Positions 1-9,535 are shown, counted from the stretch's first letter. The stretch: 64,000 bases of DNA from Burkholderia aenigmatica (GCF_902499175.1 NZ_CABVQC010000004.1:1-64000); one strand, 5' to 3'. Notes: generated from the letters alone by a model not told the origin. Translations and numbers: made by a program.

Positions 1-77
1 TCAAAACGTATACGCGCTCGACCGATATAGAGCCATTGGCAGCATGACCGAGACGACAACTAGCTTGACTCGCGCCG

Positions 78-701
78 GTCGATGACCGGACGGCTTACGG
101 TCAGGGCTTGGCCGACGAAGTGGAAAAGGCTGTCAAGGCGTCAGGCGGCGTGGTCGTGGACCGTGAATACGGTACGGACAAGACAACTAACTGGATGGCT
201 GTTCTTACCACCATCAAGAACCACACACCCTCAGCCATCATGTTCTCCGGCGGGGACACGCAGGCCGCTGCATTTGCACAGCAGGCTCGCAAGCTTGGAA
301 TCAAGGCAAAACTGATTGCTGGCGATGAGGCATGCACCCCGCAGTTCATCACACTTGCAGGCGCAGCGATGAACGAGGATGTGTACTGCACGCTTGCGGG
401 CGTGCCACGTGCTCGCATGCCGCAGGGGGAGGCATTCTTCAAACGCTACCAGCAGCGCTTCGGCGTGCCGGTTCAGTTGTATGCGCCGTATTCATACGAT
501 GCGACGATGGCACTCGCGAACGCGATGCAACTGGCGGAATCGACTGACCCGAAGGCGTATTTACCCAAGCTCCGCGAACTTCGGATGGACGGCGTTACCG
601 GGGCGATTCAATTTGACGCGAGCGGCGATATTCGTAATGGCGCGATCACTGTCCGTCGGTACGGTAATGGTGAGTGGCGCGATCAGAGCGTCGTAAGGTA
701 A
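78..701 (+). pseudogene. 5'-truncated branched-chain amino acid ABC solute-binding protein
   Basis: The frame encodes the C-terminal half of a periplasmic LivK-type binding protein, from the DDRTAYGQG segment to the end. The same region is seen in the full-length paralogue at 41893, whose DDRTAYGSG lies near its middle. In-frame TGA codons at 45 and 66 and loss of similarity upstream of about 78 show that the signal peptide and first lobe are missing. An internal ATG at 108 could not give a functional binding protein. The break looks like a rearrangement junction, because the window continues upstream with unrelated sequence. It lies upstream of two M20 hydrolases, so it may once have belonged to their uptake system. 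The family call is firm; the inactivity is inferred from the missing half. Confidence 0.8.
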
Positions 702-799
702 GCGCAAATCTCAAGTTTGGAGAGCGCTCAAACGGAGGGGACCACGCGAACTTGCCGGCGTGCACAATCCTCTCCGTCCTGTACTGTTCCCTGGGACCT

Positions 800-928
800 C
801 ATGCTCACGATCGTGAGAGGGTAACCCTCTTGGAGGTGAGGATGGCCGTGTACGCGATCAACAACGTTCGCATTGGCCAGCCGGCGCAATCGGCGGGTGG
901 GTGGGGCGAAATTTCCTTGCAAATCTAC
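800..928 (-). pseudogene. Lrp/AsnC regulator remnant
   Basis: Minus-strand translation gives RRLRRLANANVVDR followed by GYPLTIVSM. This matches RRLRRLVDDGVIDR and GYPLTIVSM of the intact Lrp gene at 34694-35170, covering the end of the helix-turn-helix and the start of the RAM domain. The linking residues are scrambled by small indels and the frame ends soon after, so the gene is dead. It sits upstream of, and divergent from, the M20 hydrolase at 1171, the usual place for a local Lrp-type regulator. The rest of 702-1170 holds nothing I can recognise. Confidence 0.65.
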
Positions 929-1170
929 GCTAAAAAACGCGCCAAAATTCAGTGGGTTTCGAAATATTATTTTCACGGAGACGGTGCATCAGCAGAACTC
1001 CCCACCGTGCATTGTCAAGATGAATATGTCCCCGTGCATGTGCCCGGCACGATCCGTTGATTTCGGATCGGAGCGGCCCACGGGCGACTCCCGAACTGCC
1101 GTCACCGAAGCAACTGATGATCGCCGTGGTTAGGGCAAGTTTGATTTCGAATTCCAAGGATATTGTGAGT

Positions 1171-2334
1171 ATGGAAAGCACACTGCAATCAAAATTGAAG
1201 CATTGGAGACATCACTTTCATCACAACCCCGAGACCGGGTTTGAAGAAGTAGCGACCTCGGACTACGTTGCCAACCTGCTAGAGAGCTTCGGCCTCGAGG
1301 TCCACCAAGGCATAGGTGGAACCGGCGTCGTGGCGAACCTCAAAGTCGGGGACGGGACGCGTGCGATCGGCCTGAGAGCAGATATGGACGCGCTGAACAT
1401 TAAGGAGAACGCACCCGGGCGTGCCTATGCGTCGTGCATTCATGGGAAGATGCACGCATGCGGGCATGATGGGCATATGGCGATGGTGCTTGGAGCAGCG
1501 CGCTTGCTATCGGAACAGCGCGATTTCGACGGTACCGTACGATTCATCTTCCAACCGGCTGAAGAGCATGGCAAGGGCGCAAAGGCGATGATGGACGATG
1601 GCCTGTTCGAGCGTTTCCCCGTCGACGCAATCTTTGGCGCCCACAACATGCCCGGTATGCCCGCAGGGTCATTCTCGACGCGGCCTGGCGGCATCATGGC
1701 CAGTGAAGACAACTTCGTCATTCATATCAAGGCGCGTGGCACGCATGCGGCCCGTCCGCATATGGGAGTCGACCCGATCGTGCTCGCCGCGCAGATCGTG
1801 CTTGGCTTGCAGACGATCGTTTCACGCAATCTTGATCCGAGCTTGCCGGCAGTGATTTCGTGCACGGAGATCATTACTGATGGCTTGCGGAATGTGATTC
1901 CGTCTAATGTGACTATCAAAGGTGACACGCGCAGCTATTCGCCGGACGTGCAGAAACTGCTCGCGACGCGCATGCGTGAAGTCAGCGAGGGAGTTTGCCG
2001 AATGCACGGAGTTGAATGCGACTTCGAGTACACACACGAGTTCGCACCGACCGTGAATTCACCCGAGTACGTTGATGTCGCAGTGGCGGCCGCGACCAAA
2101 GTCGCCGGCATCCAAAATGTCGATCCGAACGTTCAACCGATGATGATCTCGGAAGACTTCGGCGCATTCCTTCAGGCTGTTCCGGGTAATTTCATCTTCA
2201 TCGGCAACGGCGGTACGGGCGAAAAGGGCGGGGTGCCTCTGCACAACGCGACTTACGACTTCAACGACGATATTCTGCCTATCGGGGCTCGGTATTTTGC
2301 TGAAGTTGCACGCCTGGCACTCGCCGGTGTCTGA
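1171..2334 (+). CDS. M20D amidohydrolase (hippurate hydrolase-like)
   Basis: A 387-residue cytoplasmic metallohydrolase of the M20D aminoacylase/hippurate hydrolase type, which cleaves N-acyl amino acids to the free amino acid and carboxylate. Family motifs are present in order: GLRADMDAL, the metal-binding HACGHDGHM, the catalytic/metal QPAEEHGKG and the C-terminal ligand region SEDFGAF. The frame is open from a TTG at 1057, but ATG 1171 gives the normal family N-terminus and has AAGGA ten bases upstream, so I chose it. It is followed 80 bp later by a second M20 enzyme, and the pair probably acts on related amide substrates. The exact substrate cannot be read from the sequence. Confidence 0.9.
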   Translation: MESTLQSKLKHWRHHFHHNPETGFEEVATSDYVANLLESFGLEVHQGIGGTGVVANLKVGDGTRAIGLRADMDALNIKENAPGRAYASCIHGKMHACGHDGHMAMVLGAARLLSEQRDFDGTVRFIFQPAEEHGKGAKAMMDDGLFERFPVDAIFGAHNMPGMPAGSFSTRPGGIMASEDNFVIHIKARGTHAARPHMGVDPIVLAAQIVLGLQTIVSRNLDPSLPAVISCTEIITDGLRNVIPSNVTIKGDTRSYSPDVQKLLATRMREVSEGVCRMHGVECDFEYTHEFAPTVNSPEYVDVAVAAATKVAGIQNVDPNVQPMMISEDFGAFLQAVPGNFIFIGNGGTGEKGGVPLHNATYDFNDDILPIGARYFAEVARLALAGV

Positions 2335-2414
2335 CCAAGAGAAGTGAAAAGCCGAGACAGCGTCCCGGCAATGGCGACGTGGCCAGCATTCGACGCATGG
2401 AAAGTGAGAGTCCA

Positions 2415-3833
2415 ATGAGTGATGTGACTGGTACCCGTGAAGGTGCGATAGCGGCCGCACTTGCGTGTTTCGATTCGGGTCAATTCCGTCGAGACCTGGA
2501 TCGCCGCGTAGGTTTCCGGACTGAGAGTCAGGAACCGTCGGGCGCTGCGCAGCTGCATGGATACTTGATCGATGAAATCGCTCCTACACTGCAGCGACTC
2601 GGATTTGCGTGCAGGATCGTCTCGAATCCGTCCGGGATTGACGCACCGGTGCTGCTTGCGGTTCGCCAAGAGGGCGACGATCTTCCCACCGTTGTCACGT
2701 ATGGTCACGCGGATGTTGTGCGCGGCTACGACGAACAATGGGATTCCGGTCTTGAACCGTGGAAAATCGTCGTGGTCGGGGACCGCTGGTATGGTCGAGG
2801 AATCGCCGACAACAAGGGGCCACATTCGGTCAATCTTGCAGCACTCGAGGCGGTGATTGACGCACGTGGCGGCAAGCTCGGCTACAACGTGAAGGTGATT
2901 TTCGAGGCTGGCGAAGAGATCGATTCGCCAGGCCTGGACCAGCTCTGCGCGGCGGAGAAAGCATATCTGGCCGGCGACCTCTTTCTGGCGTCCGACGGGC
3001 CGCGCGTTTCAGCGGAACGACCGACGATTTTTCTCGGGTCTCGCGGTGAATTGAACTTCGATCTCGAAGTGAACCTGCGTGACGGCGGACATCACTCCGG
3101 CAACTGGGGAGGCGTGTTGCGCAATCCGGCGGTCGAACTTGCGCACGCGATAGCGAGCTTTGTGGGAAAAGACGGTCGTATCCAGGTTGACGGACTGCTT
3201 CCGCCCCCGGTGTCGCCTGCTGTGCGCGAGGCACTCGCCGACATCGAATTGGGCACGGACGACAATGCACCTGCAATCGACGCCACATGGGGCGAACCAG
3301 GTCTTACACCGGCCGAACGTGTACTAGCATGGAACGCTATCGAGGTGCTCGCGTTCAAGTCCGGCAATCCGGATGCTCCGGTAAACGCTATCCCGCCGAC
3401 GGCACGGGCTCATTGCCAACTGCGCTTTGTCGTCGGAACCGACTGGGAAAATGCACAGCACTATCTTGAGTCTCACCTAAGCCGGCACGGCTTCGCGAAC
3501 GTGAAGGTGTTCGTCAAGCCAGGTGTCGCGGCTACACGGCTTGACCTCGACAATCCTTGGGTGAAGTGGGCCTTGGTGTCGATACACAGTACCTCCGGAA
3601 AGACGCCCGCGCTCATTCCCAATCTGGGAGGCACGGTGCCCAACGCAGTATTTGCGAAGACGCTTGGTTTGCCGACGGTCTGGGTCCCACATTCGTATCC
3701 TGCGTGCTCGCAACACGCACCGAATGAACACTTCCTTGGTTCGTTGGGGCGAGAGGCGTTGGCTATCATGGCCGGCTTGTGGTGGGACCTCGGCGAGGAC
3801 GGGGCTCGAATTGCCTCGACGCTTCGCCAATAG
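2415..3833 (+). CDS. M20 family metallopeptidase/deacylase
   Basis: A 472-residue M20/M25/M40 zinc hydrolase, likely a dipeptidase or N-acyl amino acid deacylase. Visible motifs are YGHADVV with the first metal His-Asp, GRGIADNKGP with the bridging Asp, EAGEEIDSPG with the catalytic Glu pair, and a C-terminal PHSYPACSQHAPNE segment with the last His. ATG 2415 follows a GTGAGAG-like purine stretch; upstream in-frame ATGs at 2379 and 2397 lack a convincing ribosome site. It probably forms a two-gene unit with the M20D gene upstream. No signal peptide is seen. The substrate is unknown, and the pairing suggests stepwise breakdown of an acylated amino acid or small peptide. Confidence 0.87.
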   Translation: MSDVTGTREGAIAAALACFDSGQFRRDLDRRVGFRTESQEPSGAAQLHGYLIDEIAPTLQRLGFACRIVSNPSGIDAPVLLAVRQEGDDLPTVVTYGHADVVRGYDEQWDSGLEPWKIVVVGDRWYGRGIADNKGPHSVNLAALEAVIDARGGKLGYNVKVIFEAGEEIDSPGLDQLCAAEKAYLAGDLFLASDGPRVSAERPTIFLGSRGELNFDLEVNLRDGGHHSGNWGGVLRNPAVELAHAIASFVGKDGRIQVDGLLPPPVSPAVREALADIELGTDDNAPAIDATWGEPGLTPAERVLAWNAIEVLAFKSGNPDAPVNAIPPTARAHCQLRFVVGTDWENAQHYLESHLSRHGFANVKVFVKPGVAATRLDLDNPWVKWALVSIHSTSGKTPALIPNLGGTVPNAVFAKTLGLPTVWVPHSYPACSQHAPNEHFLGSLGREALAIMAGLWWDLGEDGARIASTLRQ

Positions 3834-4074
3834 GGTATTGCGGGAGACAACGCAGACGTGATATCTGTCGACAATGCCCTGCATTCAATCGCGTATCGAC
3901 ATGCGCATTGGACGGACACCGTGCATCGCGCGCGATGTCCCGCCGGCATGAACGGCTGGACGCGAATGAGCGGAGATTTAGCGCAGCTGGACCACGCTAT
4001 GGCTTACCCGGCACGATTCGTGTCAGATTCCGGGGGCCAGTGAGTTGCCGCCTGGCCCCCGTAGTCGCGGGCGC
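3834..4074. terminator. Convergent intergenic region with a strong hairpin
   Basis: Between the M20 gene and the convergent beta-glucosidase gene lies a perfect 9-bp inverted repeat, GGGGGCCAG at 4032-4040 and CTGGCCCCC at 4052-4060, with an 11-base loop. Neither side has a clear T run, so it is a candidate factor-assisted or bidirectional terminator rather than a textbook one. Nothing else is recognised here. Confidence 0.5.
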
Positions 4075-6276
4075 TTAGCTACCTTGCAGCCGGATATCGC
4101 GCGACGACGCGCCTACATACACAGTGCCGCCCGGCACGACCTTCCAGCCGTTGCGCGACGTATCCCACACGCTCTGCATCCGCGGCAACACGGTCACGTG
4201 GACGTGCCGCGCCTCGCCCGGGTTCAGCTGGATCTTCTCCCAGCCCACCAGCCGCTTCGGCGGTTCGTCCTTGTACGGCACGCCGAGATAGACTTGCGGT
4301 GTTTCCGCGCCTGCGACTCGCCCGTCATTGCGCACGGTAAACGCGACGTTCAGCGAGCCGTCACCTTGCCGCGACACCGACAGCCCCGAATACGCGAAGT
4401 GCGTATACGACAGCCCGTAGCCGAACTCGAACATCGGCTTGATGTTGCGCGCGTCGTACCAGCGATAGCCCATGTTCAGCTTCTCGGCGTAGACGGGATC
4501 GTTCTCGAACGCGCCGTTCTGCCCCCAGGTCGGCGTATCCTGGTCGCGCGCCGGGAACGTGACGGGCAGCTTGCCGGACGGATTGACCGCGCCGAACAGC
4601 ACATTCGCGATCGCCTTGCCACCGGCCTCGCCCGGATACCACGCCTCGACGATTGCCGACACGTTGTCCTTCCACGGCATCAGCACCGGATTGCCGCTTT
4701 GGACGACGACGATCGTGTGCGGATTGGCACGCGCAACCGCTTCAACGAGCGCGTCCTGGTTCGACGGATTCGCGAGGCTCAGGCTTTGCAGATCGCCAAA
4801 TTCCTCGCCAGCCGGTTGCGCGACCACGACGACCGCGACGTCCGAGCGGCCCGCGAGCGCCGCGGCCTGGTCGATTTCCTGCTGCGTGTATGCGCGGAAC
4901 GGCGACTGCTGGTCGCTGTTGCCGGAGAACGTGACCTGCGCGGCCGGCGCGAGCGCGCGGATCGCCGACACGATCGGCACGTCGACCTTGAGCCACGGAT
5001 TGCGCCACCAGCTGCAGCCCGTAGACGAACCGAATGTCAGGCCGCCACAGCCCGCGAACGAACCTGATACTGGAACGCGCGTATTACCGGAGCCGCCGCC
5101 GGACAGCACGGCCGCATCGGCGTGGCCGCCGATCACGGCGATGCGCGACAGCGCCGACGCCGCCAGCGGCAACTGGTTGCCGTCGTTTTTCAGCAGCACG
5201 ATCGACTGCTCGGCGACGCCCTGCGCAAACCGGTTCGCGGCCGCGAAATCGATCGTGCCGCCGCCCTTGGCCGGATCGTCCATCACGCCGACACGGATCA
5301 TCACTGAGAGCTTGCGGCGCACCATGTCGTCGAGGCGCGCGGTCGAGACCGAGCCGTTCGCAATCGCCTGCTTCACGGCGGCCGGCGTGAAGTACGTGCT
5401 TGGCGCGACGTCTTCTTCCTCGTCGAGCCCGGCGTTGATCGCGGCAGCGGTGCTGTGCGTTGCACCCCAGTCGGACTGCACCTGGCCCTGGAAGCCCCAT
5501 TCGTTCTTCAGCACGTCGTTCAACAGGTGGGGGTTCTCGCACGCGTACGCGCCGTTCAGGCGGTTGTAGCTGCACATCACGCTGCCCGGCTGCCCGCGCT
5601 TCGCGGCGATCTCGAATGGCATCAGGTAGAGCTCGCGCAGCGTACGTTCGTCGATCTGGCTATTGCCGCCGTAACGGTTATGTTCCTGTTCGTTGCCGGC
5701 ATAGTGCTTGATGGTTGCGATGACTTTTTGTCGCTGAGTGGACCGGATCCGCTCCGAGAGCAAGTCGCCGGCAAGCAGTGGATCCTCGCCGAGATATTCG
5801 AACAGCCGACCGCCGCGCGGCTCGCGCGCGAGGTTGGTGCCGCCGCCGAGACCCATGCCGAACCCTTGCGCGCGCAACTGGATCGCGACCTGCTTGCCGT
5901 AGTCGTACGACAGGCGGCGATCCCAACTCGCGGCGACGGCGATCGTCGCGGGGAACGTCGAGCTGGTTTGCCAGCCGCTACCGGAGCCGATTGCCGAATC
6001 GACCATATCGAGATCGGGAATGCCGAGCCGCGGCACGCCCTGGATGTAGCCTGCACCACCTCCGGGAACCTGAAACATTCCGTATTTCGAATGGATGAAT
6101 TGAAGTTTCTCGTCTAATGTCATTTTTCGCACGAGCAGGTCGGCGCGTTGCTGCGCGGCGGACGACGCGAACGCGTCGGTGACATCGCCCTGTGAGTTGA
6201 ATTCAGCGTTGGCCGCGTAGGCGTTGGTGCAGAGGATCGCTGCCAGCACGGCGGCCGGCCAGAGTTTGTCCCGCAT
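4075..6276 (-). CDS. Secreted GH3 beta-glucosidase
   Basis: A 733-residue exported glycoside hydrolase of family 3. An N-terminal signal peptide of about 21 residues ends in NAYA. The GH3 N-domain follows, with KHY at residues 190-192 and the catalytic nucleophile Asp269 in QSDWGATHS. The GH3 C-domain comes next (about 370-600, with AQPAGEEF and YPGEAGG), then a fibronectin-III-like tail ending in ASSRDIRLQGS. ATG 6276 was chosen because GGAGAG lies just upstream and a proper signal peptide begins there; the open frame upstream to 6684 has no such features. Likely role: periplasmic release of glucose from beta-glucosides or plant oligosaccharides. A 3' fragment of a second copy lies at 9928-10049. 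Confidence 0.93.
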   Translation of the reverse strand: MRDKLWPAAVLAAILCTNAYAANAEFNSQGDVTDAFASSAAQQRADLLVRKMTLDEKLQFIHSKYGMFQVPGGGAGYIQGVPRLGIPDLDMVDSAIGSGSGWQTSSTFPATIAVAASWDRRLSYDYGKQVAIQLRAQGFGMGLGGGTNLAREPRGGRLFEYLGEDPLLAGDLLSERIRSTQRQKVIATIKHYAGNEQEHNRYGGNSQIDERTLRELYLMPFEIAAKRGQPGSVMCSYNRLNGAYACENPHLLNDVLKNEWGFQGQVQSDWGATHSTAAAINAGLDEEEDVAPSTYFTPAAVKQAIANGSVSTARLDDMVRRKLSVMIRVGVMDDPAKGGGTIDFAAANRFAQGVAEQSIVLLKNDGNQLPLAASALSRIAVIGGHADAAVLSGGGSGNTRVPVSGSFAGCGGLTFGSSTGCSWWRNPWLKVDVPIVSAIRALAPAAQVTFSGNSDQQSPFRAYTQQEIDQAAALAGRSDVAVVVVAQPAGEEFGDLQSLSLANPSNQDALVEAVARANPHTIVVVQSGNPVLMPWKDNVSAIVEAWYPGEAGGKAIANVLFGAVNPSGKLPVTFPARDQDTPTWGQNGAFENDPVYAEKLNMGYRWYDARNIKPMFEFGYGLSYTHFAYSGLSVSRQGDGSLNVAFTVRNDGRVAGAETPQVYLGVPYKDEPPKRLVGWEKIQLNPGEARHVHVTVLPRMQSVWDTSRNGWKVVPGGTVYVGASSRDIRLQGS

Positions 6277-6729
6277 ATTTCTCTCCGTATTGATGTTGCT
6301 CGTTGTTCGTTGTTCGAATGAGGTTCTGGAGTTGCACGCGTCTGATGGATTCGCATCGAACGCATTCGGCTGACAATGCGGGGTGATGTGGCGTCGGCAT
6401 GCCAGATCAGGCGAGGAGCCGCTACGGCCGGTTAAGTCCGAACGGTTGATGCGGGTGCCTACGTACGGGCCGCCCGGCGTTGCCGAATCGGATGTAGCGA
6501 TTCTCTGCAGTGGCCAATGGTAGGTGTGTAGTCTCGCTACGGCAATGGTATTTCTACTGACGAGTAGGTTTTTTATTTTTCGTGGTGGACCGACGAAAAA
6601 ATGACGGTCGTCGTTTCCGATTACGTCGCGTGGAAGAGTAAGAAGTACCCGTGCAGGACTCTCTTCGGAAGTATGCCGGTGCACAACGCTAACTTACTGT
6701 ATGCGCGAGACCAGTACCGTCTAGGAACG
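6277..6729. other. Intergenic region upstream of the GH3 gene, with AT-rich hairpin
   Basis: No gene is supported. An 8-bp inverted repeat, TTTTTCGT at 6576-6583 and ACGAAAAA at 6593-6600, sits in a T/A-flanked stretch and could terminate transcription in either direction. The GH3 promoter should lie within this interval, but I could not pick it out with confidence. Confidence 0.4.
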
Positions 6730-7451
6730 TTCGATGACGACGCCGGCGTGCTGCAGGCCGACGCGTTTGCAGCTACGCTGAGTTGTACCGCGACGACTGC
6801 GTCCAAGAAGCTGCCTGCATGGCGCACGCGCGTCGTAAGAGCCACGACCTGCATGCCGTGCGTCCCAACGACGTGACGGAAGAGGCTCTGCGCCGGATCT
6901 GCGTGCTCTACAAGATCGAAGAGCAGATCCGCGGCAAGAGCCACCTGATGAACGACTTAGCGTGCACCAGGCGCGAGTGGTGCCGCTGCTTGACGACATG
7001 AAGCGGTGGTTTGAAGCGATGCTCGCCACGCTCTCTGCGAAATCCGACACGACTAAGGCGATTCGGTACGCGCTGAAACGCTGGCCATCGTTCATCTACT
7101 ACTGAAGCGACGGGCGTGCGGAGATTGACAACCTGATCGCCGAGCGAGCACGGCGCGGCGTCGCCCTCGGCAGGCGGAATTACTTGCTCGCGGCGCCGAC
7201 TCCGATGGCGAGCGTGCCGCCGCAATGTATAGCTCGATCGGCCCGGCATGGCTGAACGGTCTCGATCCCGAGGCGTATCTCGCCTATGTGCTCGAGCGCA
7301 TCGCCGACCATGCGATCTACCGCATTGACGAGTTGTTGCCGTGGAACGCGGCGCCGTCGTTGCGGTCCACTGCTCACGCCGAGCTCATCCGCTAGCATCG
7401 CGATTCTCCTGCCGTCAACGACCTACGCTACGGCGCTGATCGAGTGCTTAC
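6730..7451 (+). mobile_element. IS66-family transposase (TnpC) remnant
   Basis: Plus-strand translations in shifting frames give pieces of the C-terminal half of an IS66 TnpC: GVLQADAF, then [11 protein letters not shown] with HDLHAVRP, then [18 protein letters not shown]. These are followed by [11 protein letters not shown] with TTKAIRYALKRWPS, then [11 protein letters not shown] with [10 protein letters not shown], and finally [20 protein letters not shown] with RIDELLPWN. At least three frameshifts and a TGA after the IYY segment (about 7100) show it is dead. The reading ends at about 7395. The sequence GCTTAC at 7446-7451, which reads GTAAGC from the other strand, resembles an IS66 terminal repeat and may mark the right end. 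No left end was found. Confidence 0.8.
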
Positions 7452-7620
7452 GAGGTGTCTTGGATCGCTGCGAAAGTGGATGGGGCTTGTTTCTTGACTA
7501 TCGGCGCAGAGGGCCATGGATATTCACAAAGTGGCTATCGCACGTCTGTATTCTTATTTGAATGGGGTGGAAGACATGCTCTGATACGCTCGCGGCCAAC
7601 CCGCTATCGAGAACACGTGT
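7452..7620. other. Intergenic, nothing recognised
   Basis: Between the presumed IS66 right end and the stop of the anti-sigma factor gene I see no gene or convincing signal. Confidence 0.4.
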
Positions 7621-8490
7621 TCAGCGCTCCCGCGCGGTGAGATGTAGCGAGTACTGCTGATATACAGCCTGCGCCACGGCCAACAGTTTCGGGCGTGCCA
7701 GTGGCCCGGATACTGCAAACCCAAGGCCCTGGTCTACCCAATAGAACGCCATAGGGCGTGGCCGATCAATCTCAGAAAATGCTGCGACCCGGACTCCGAT
7801 GTCCGGCGGCAACATCTCGACACGGAAGGCGGTGTCTCGGTCATTCGGCATGCGGCGCAACTGGACCGAGATGCGTGTGCCGGTTTTGTCTTCATACATT
7901 AGCATGGCCGCCGGGGCATCGGCTGCCACAGTCTGGCGCCCCCCGATTAATCGGTAACCCAGCGGAGCCAGATCGGGAATATACAAGTGGGCATCAAGTC
8001 GCTTCGACAACCATGCGACTAAATGAGCTTCGTCACCAGCCGGAACTTCCACCATGTGTTTGCGTTCTGGCGCATATACAACGTGAGATACGAGCGCATC
8101 ATTTGCAAAACGCTGCATCGGTACTGACTCATTTAGGGCGCCTCTCCCCACCCAACCTGCGCCGATACCGACAACAAGACACCCGATACTCATTGCCAAT
8201 ATCCTCAGCCTGCTTTGAACGTTGGCATTGCTGGACCACCGCGCCTTCCGTGCCGCCACGAGGATTGATGGTGGTATGAGATGCTGTGGAAGGGGCTCGT
8301 TCAGGAGCGGATCGAGTTCACTACGCAGGAGTGCATCGTTCCGACGCCAGGCTGCTACGTGGGTGGCGGCATCAGGGTTCGCCGCAAGATATGCTTCGAT
8401 CGCTTGCCGGCGCGCGGCCGGCAAGCGACCGTCTGCATATGCGTTGAGATCGTCGACGTGAACAGAAGTAGCGGGCATGATCGAACTCAT
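7621..8490 (-). CDS. Anti-sigma factor, single-pass membrane protein
   Basis: A 289-residue membrane-anchored anti-sigma factor. Residues about 1-60 form the cytoplasmic sigma-binding region, with VDDLNAYADGRLPAARR and ANPDAATHVAAWR typical of the ChrR/RskA-like N-domain. A hydrophobic segment at about 96-116 (ILAMSIGCLVVGIGAGWVG) is the membrane span, and the remainder is periplasmic. The start ATG overlaps the sigma gene stop as ATGA (8487-8490), indicating translational coupling and fixing the start. It presumably sequesters the ECF sigma factor until a periplasmic or redox signal arrives. I see no Cys-rich zinc centre, so the signal is unlikely to be direct thiol oxidation. Confidence 0.85.
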   Translation of the reverse strand: MSSIMPATSVHVDDLNAYADGRLPAARRQAIEAYLAANPDAATHVAAWRRNDALLRSELDPLLNEPLPQHLIPPSILVAARKARWSSNANVQSRLRILAMSIGCLVVGIGAGWVGRGALNESVPMQRFANDALVSHVVYAPERKHMVEVPAGDEAHLVAWLSKRLDAHLYIPDLAPLGYRLIGGRQTVAADAPAAMLMYEDKTGTRISVQLRRMPNDRDTAFRVEMLPPDIGVRVAAFSEIDRPRPMAFYWVDQGLGFAVSGPLARPKLLAVAQAVYQQYSLHLTARER

Positions 8491-9017
8491 TTTACGCGAC
8501 GTAATATGCTGCGACCGCTTGATGGCACTGGCGTACCTTCAAGCGCCGCCCTCATGCGTTCGCGTGCTCGTGACAATCGCGACATCACCGTACCTAGCGG
8601 TACTCCCAAAACCACGGCAGCCTCACGATAAGCAAGTTGCTCGAGTCCCACCAGCAGCAGCACCTTTCGTTGATCATCAGGCAGTGATGCGAGTGCGCGC
8701 AGGAGATCGCGGCGTATGCTTGGATCGTCGTCCACAGCGATCTCAGGCGGCATGTCTGTAGTCTCCACTCGGTCTGGACGACGCACTGCGCTCAGATGCA
8801 GACGATGCATGATCGTCAATAGCCACCGGAACAGTCCGTCGTTATCGTTCTGGGCACCGAGTGTCGACGATAGCTGGAAGCGTAAGCGAAAGCGCCAGGC
8901 GCGTTCCAGCGTGTCCTGGGTGAGGTCGTCGGCGCGGGCGGCATCGCCCGTCAGACCGCGCGCATACCGCCGAAGTCTTGGAGAGAGCGCGATCAAGCGC
9001 TCAGCGAGGTCTGACAT
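8487..9017 (-). CDS. ECF-family RNA polymerase sigma factor
   Basis: A 176-residue sigma-70 ECF protein. Region 2 covers about residues 10-85 (RRYARGLTG, DDLTQDTLERAWR, LFRWLLTIMH), and region 4 about 110-160 (LASLPDDQRKVLLLVGLEQ, YREAAVVLGVPLGTVMSRL). It lies 17 bp downstream of the lipoprotein gene and overlaps the anti-sigma gene by 4 bp, so all three should be one operon. A promoter-like pair upstream of the lipoprotein gene suggests it transcribes its own operon. The regulon beyond this cannot be inferred. Confidence 0.92.
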   Translation of the reverse strand: MSDLAERLIALSPRLRRYARGLTGDAARADDLTQDTLERAWRFRLRFQLSSTLGAQNDNDGLFRWLLTIMHRLHLSAVRRPDRVETTDMPPEIAVDDDPSIRRDLLRALASLPDDQRKVLLLVGLEQLAYREAAVVLGVPLGTVMSRLSRARERMRAALEGTPVPSSGRSILRRVK

Positions 9018-9034
9018 TGATGGGCGACGTGTGC

Positions 9035-9460
9035 TTACGGCTTTGCGGTATGCCAGACGTTCATGAAACCATCGCCCGTGACCTGACCAGGCGCCTTATC
9101 CAGCGACCAGAGATAGAGCGGCTTACCGTGATAGGCCCATTGCTTCTTACCGTCGTCGCGGACGATAAGGGTGTAATCACCCCCAGCCTTGGCGGTATCA
9201 TCGGCTGTCAGCGGAGGCCACTTGATTGCGCAGTTGCCGCTGCATGCACTCTTGCCAGCGACCGTATCGCGATCGAAGGTATACAGCGTCATTCCGTGAG
9301 CGTCCGTCAGGACACCATCAGCCGTTTTGACCGACATTGGGGCCGACGACATCTCGACGTTGTGGCTTGCGCAACCGCTGAGAGTCAGGGCGGCTGCTGT
9401 TGCGCCGACGGCAATCAACTGCCGTGCGATCGAGAGGGGACAGGACTTGCGTTGGCTCAC
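9035..9460 (-). CDS. COG4315-type secreted lipoprotein
   Basis: A 141-residue predicted lipoprotein with two Yx(F/W)xxD-type repeats, TLYTFDRD and PLYLWSLD, as in the COG4315/Lipoprotein_15 family of unknown biochemical role. The signal peptide ends in the lipobox LSGC. The start is GTG at 9460, preceded by AAGGAG five bases upstream; the in-frame ATG at 9493 has no ribosome site and would put extra charged residues in front of the signal. Three cysteines lie in or after the lipobox, two of them in SACSGNC. It heads the ECF sigma operon, an arrangement that suggests stress-induced envelope protection. Confidence 0.85.
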   Translation of the reverse strand: MSQRKSCPLSIARQLIAVGATAAALTLSGCASHNVEMSSAPMSVKTADGVLTDAHGMTLYTFDRDTVAGKSACSGNCAIKWPPLTADDTAKAGGDYTLIVRDDGKKQWAYHGKPLYLWSLDKAPGQVTGDGFMNVWHTAKP

Positions 9461-9507
9461 TTCTTCTCCTTGGCAGTGGGGCGTATCGATCACGCCGAAT
9501 CACGCAG

Positions 9508-9535
9508 TAAACGCGCGGCAGAGCGCATTTATTCC
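9508..9535 (-). promoter_or_regulatory. Candidate ECF-type autoregulated promoter
   Basis: On the minus strand GGAATAA (9535-9529) and CGTTTA (9513-9508) are separated by 15 bases, about 50 bp upstream of the lipoprotein start. GGAAT at -35 and CGT at -10 are typical of ECF promoters, and no good sigma-70 hexamers are visible nearby. Confidence 0.5.

Noticed and set aside
4045..5067. Long plus-strand open frame of 340 codons
   Set aside because: It is the antisense shadow of the GH3 gene; it is rich in Arg and His with no family signature.
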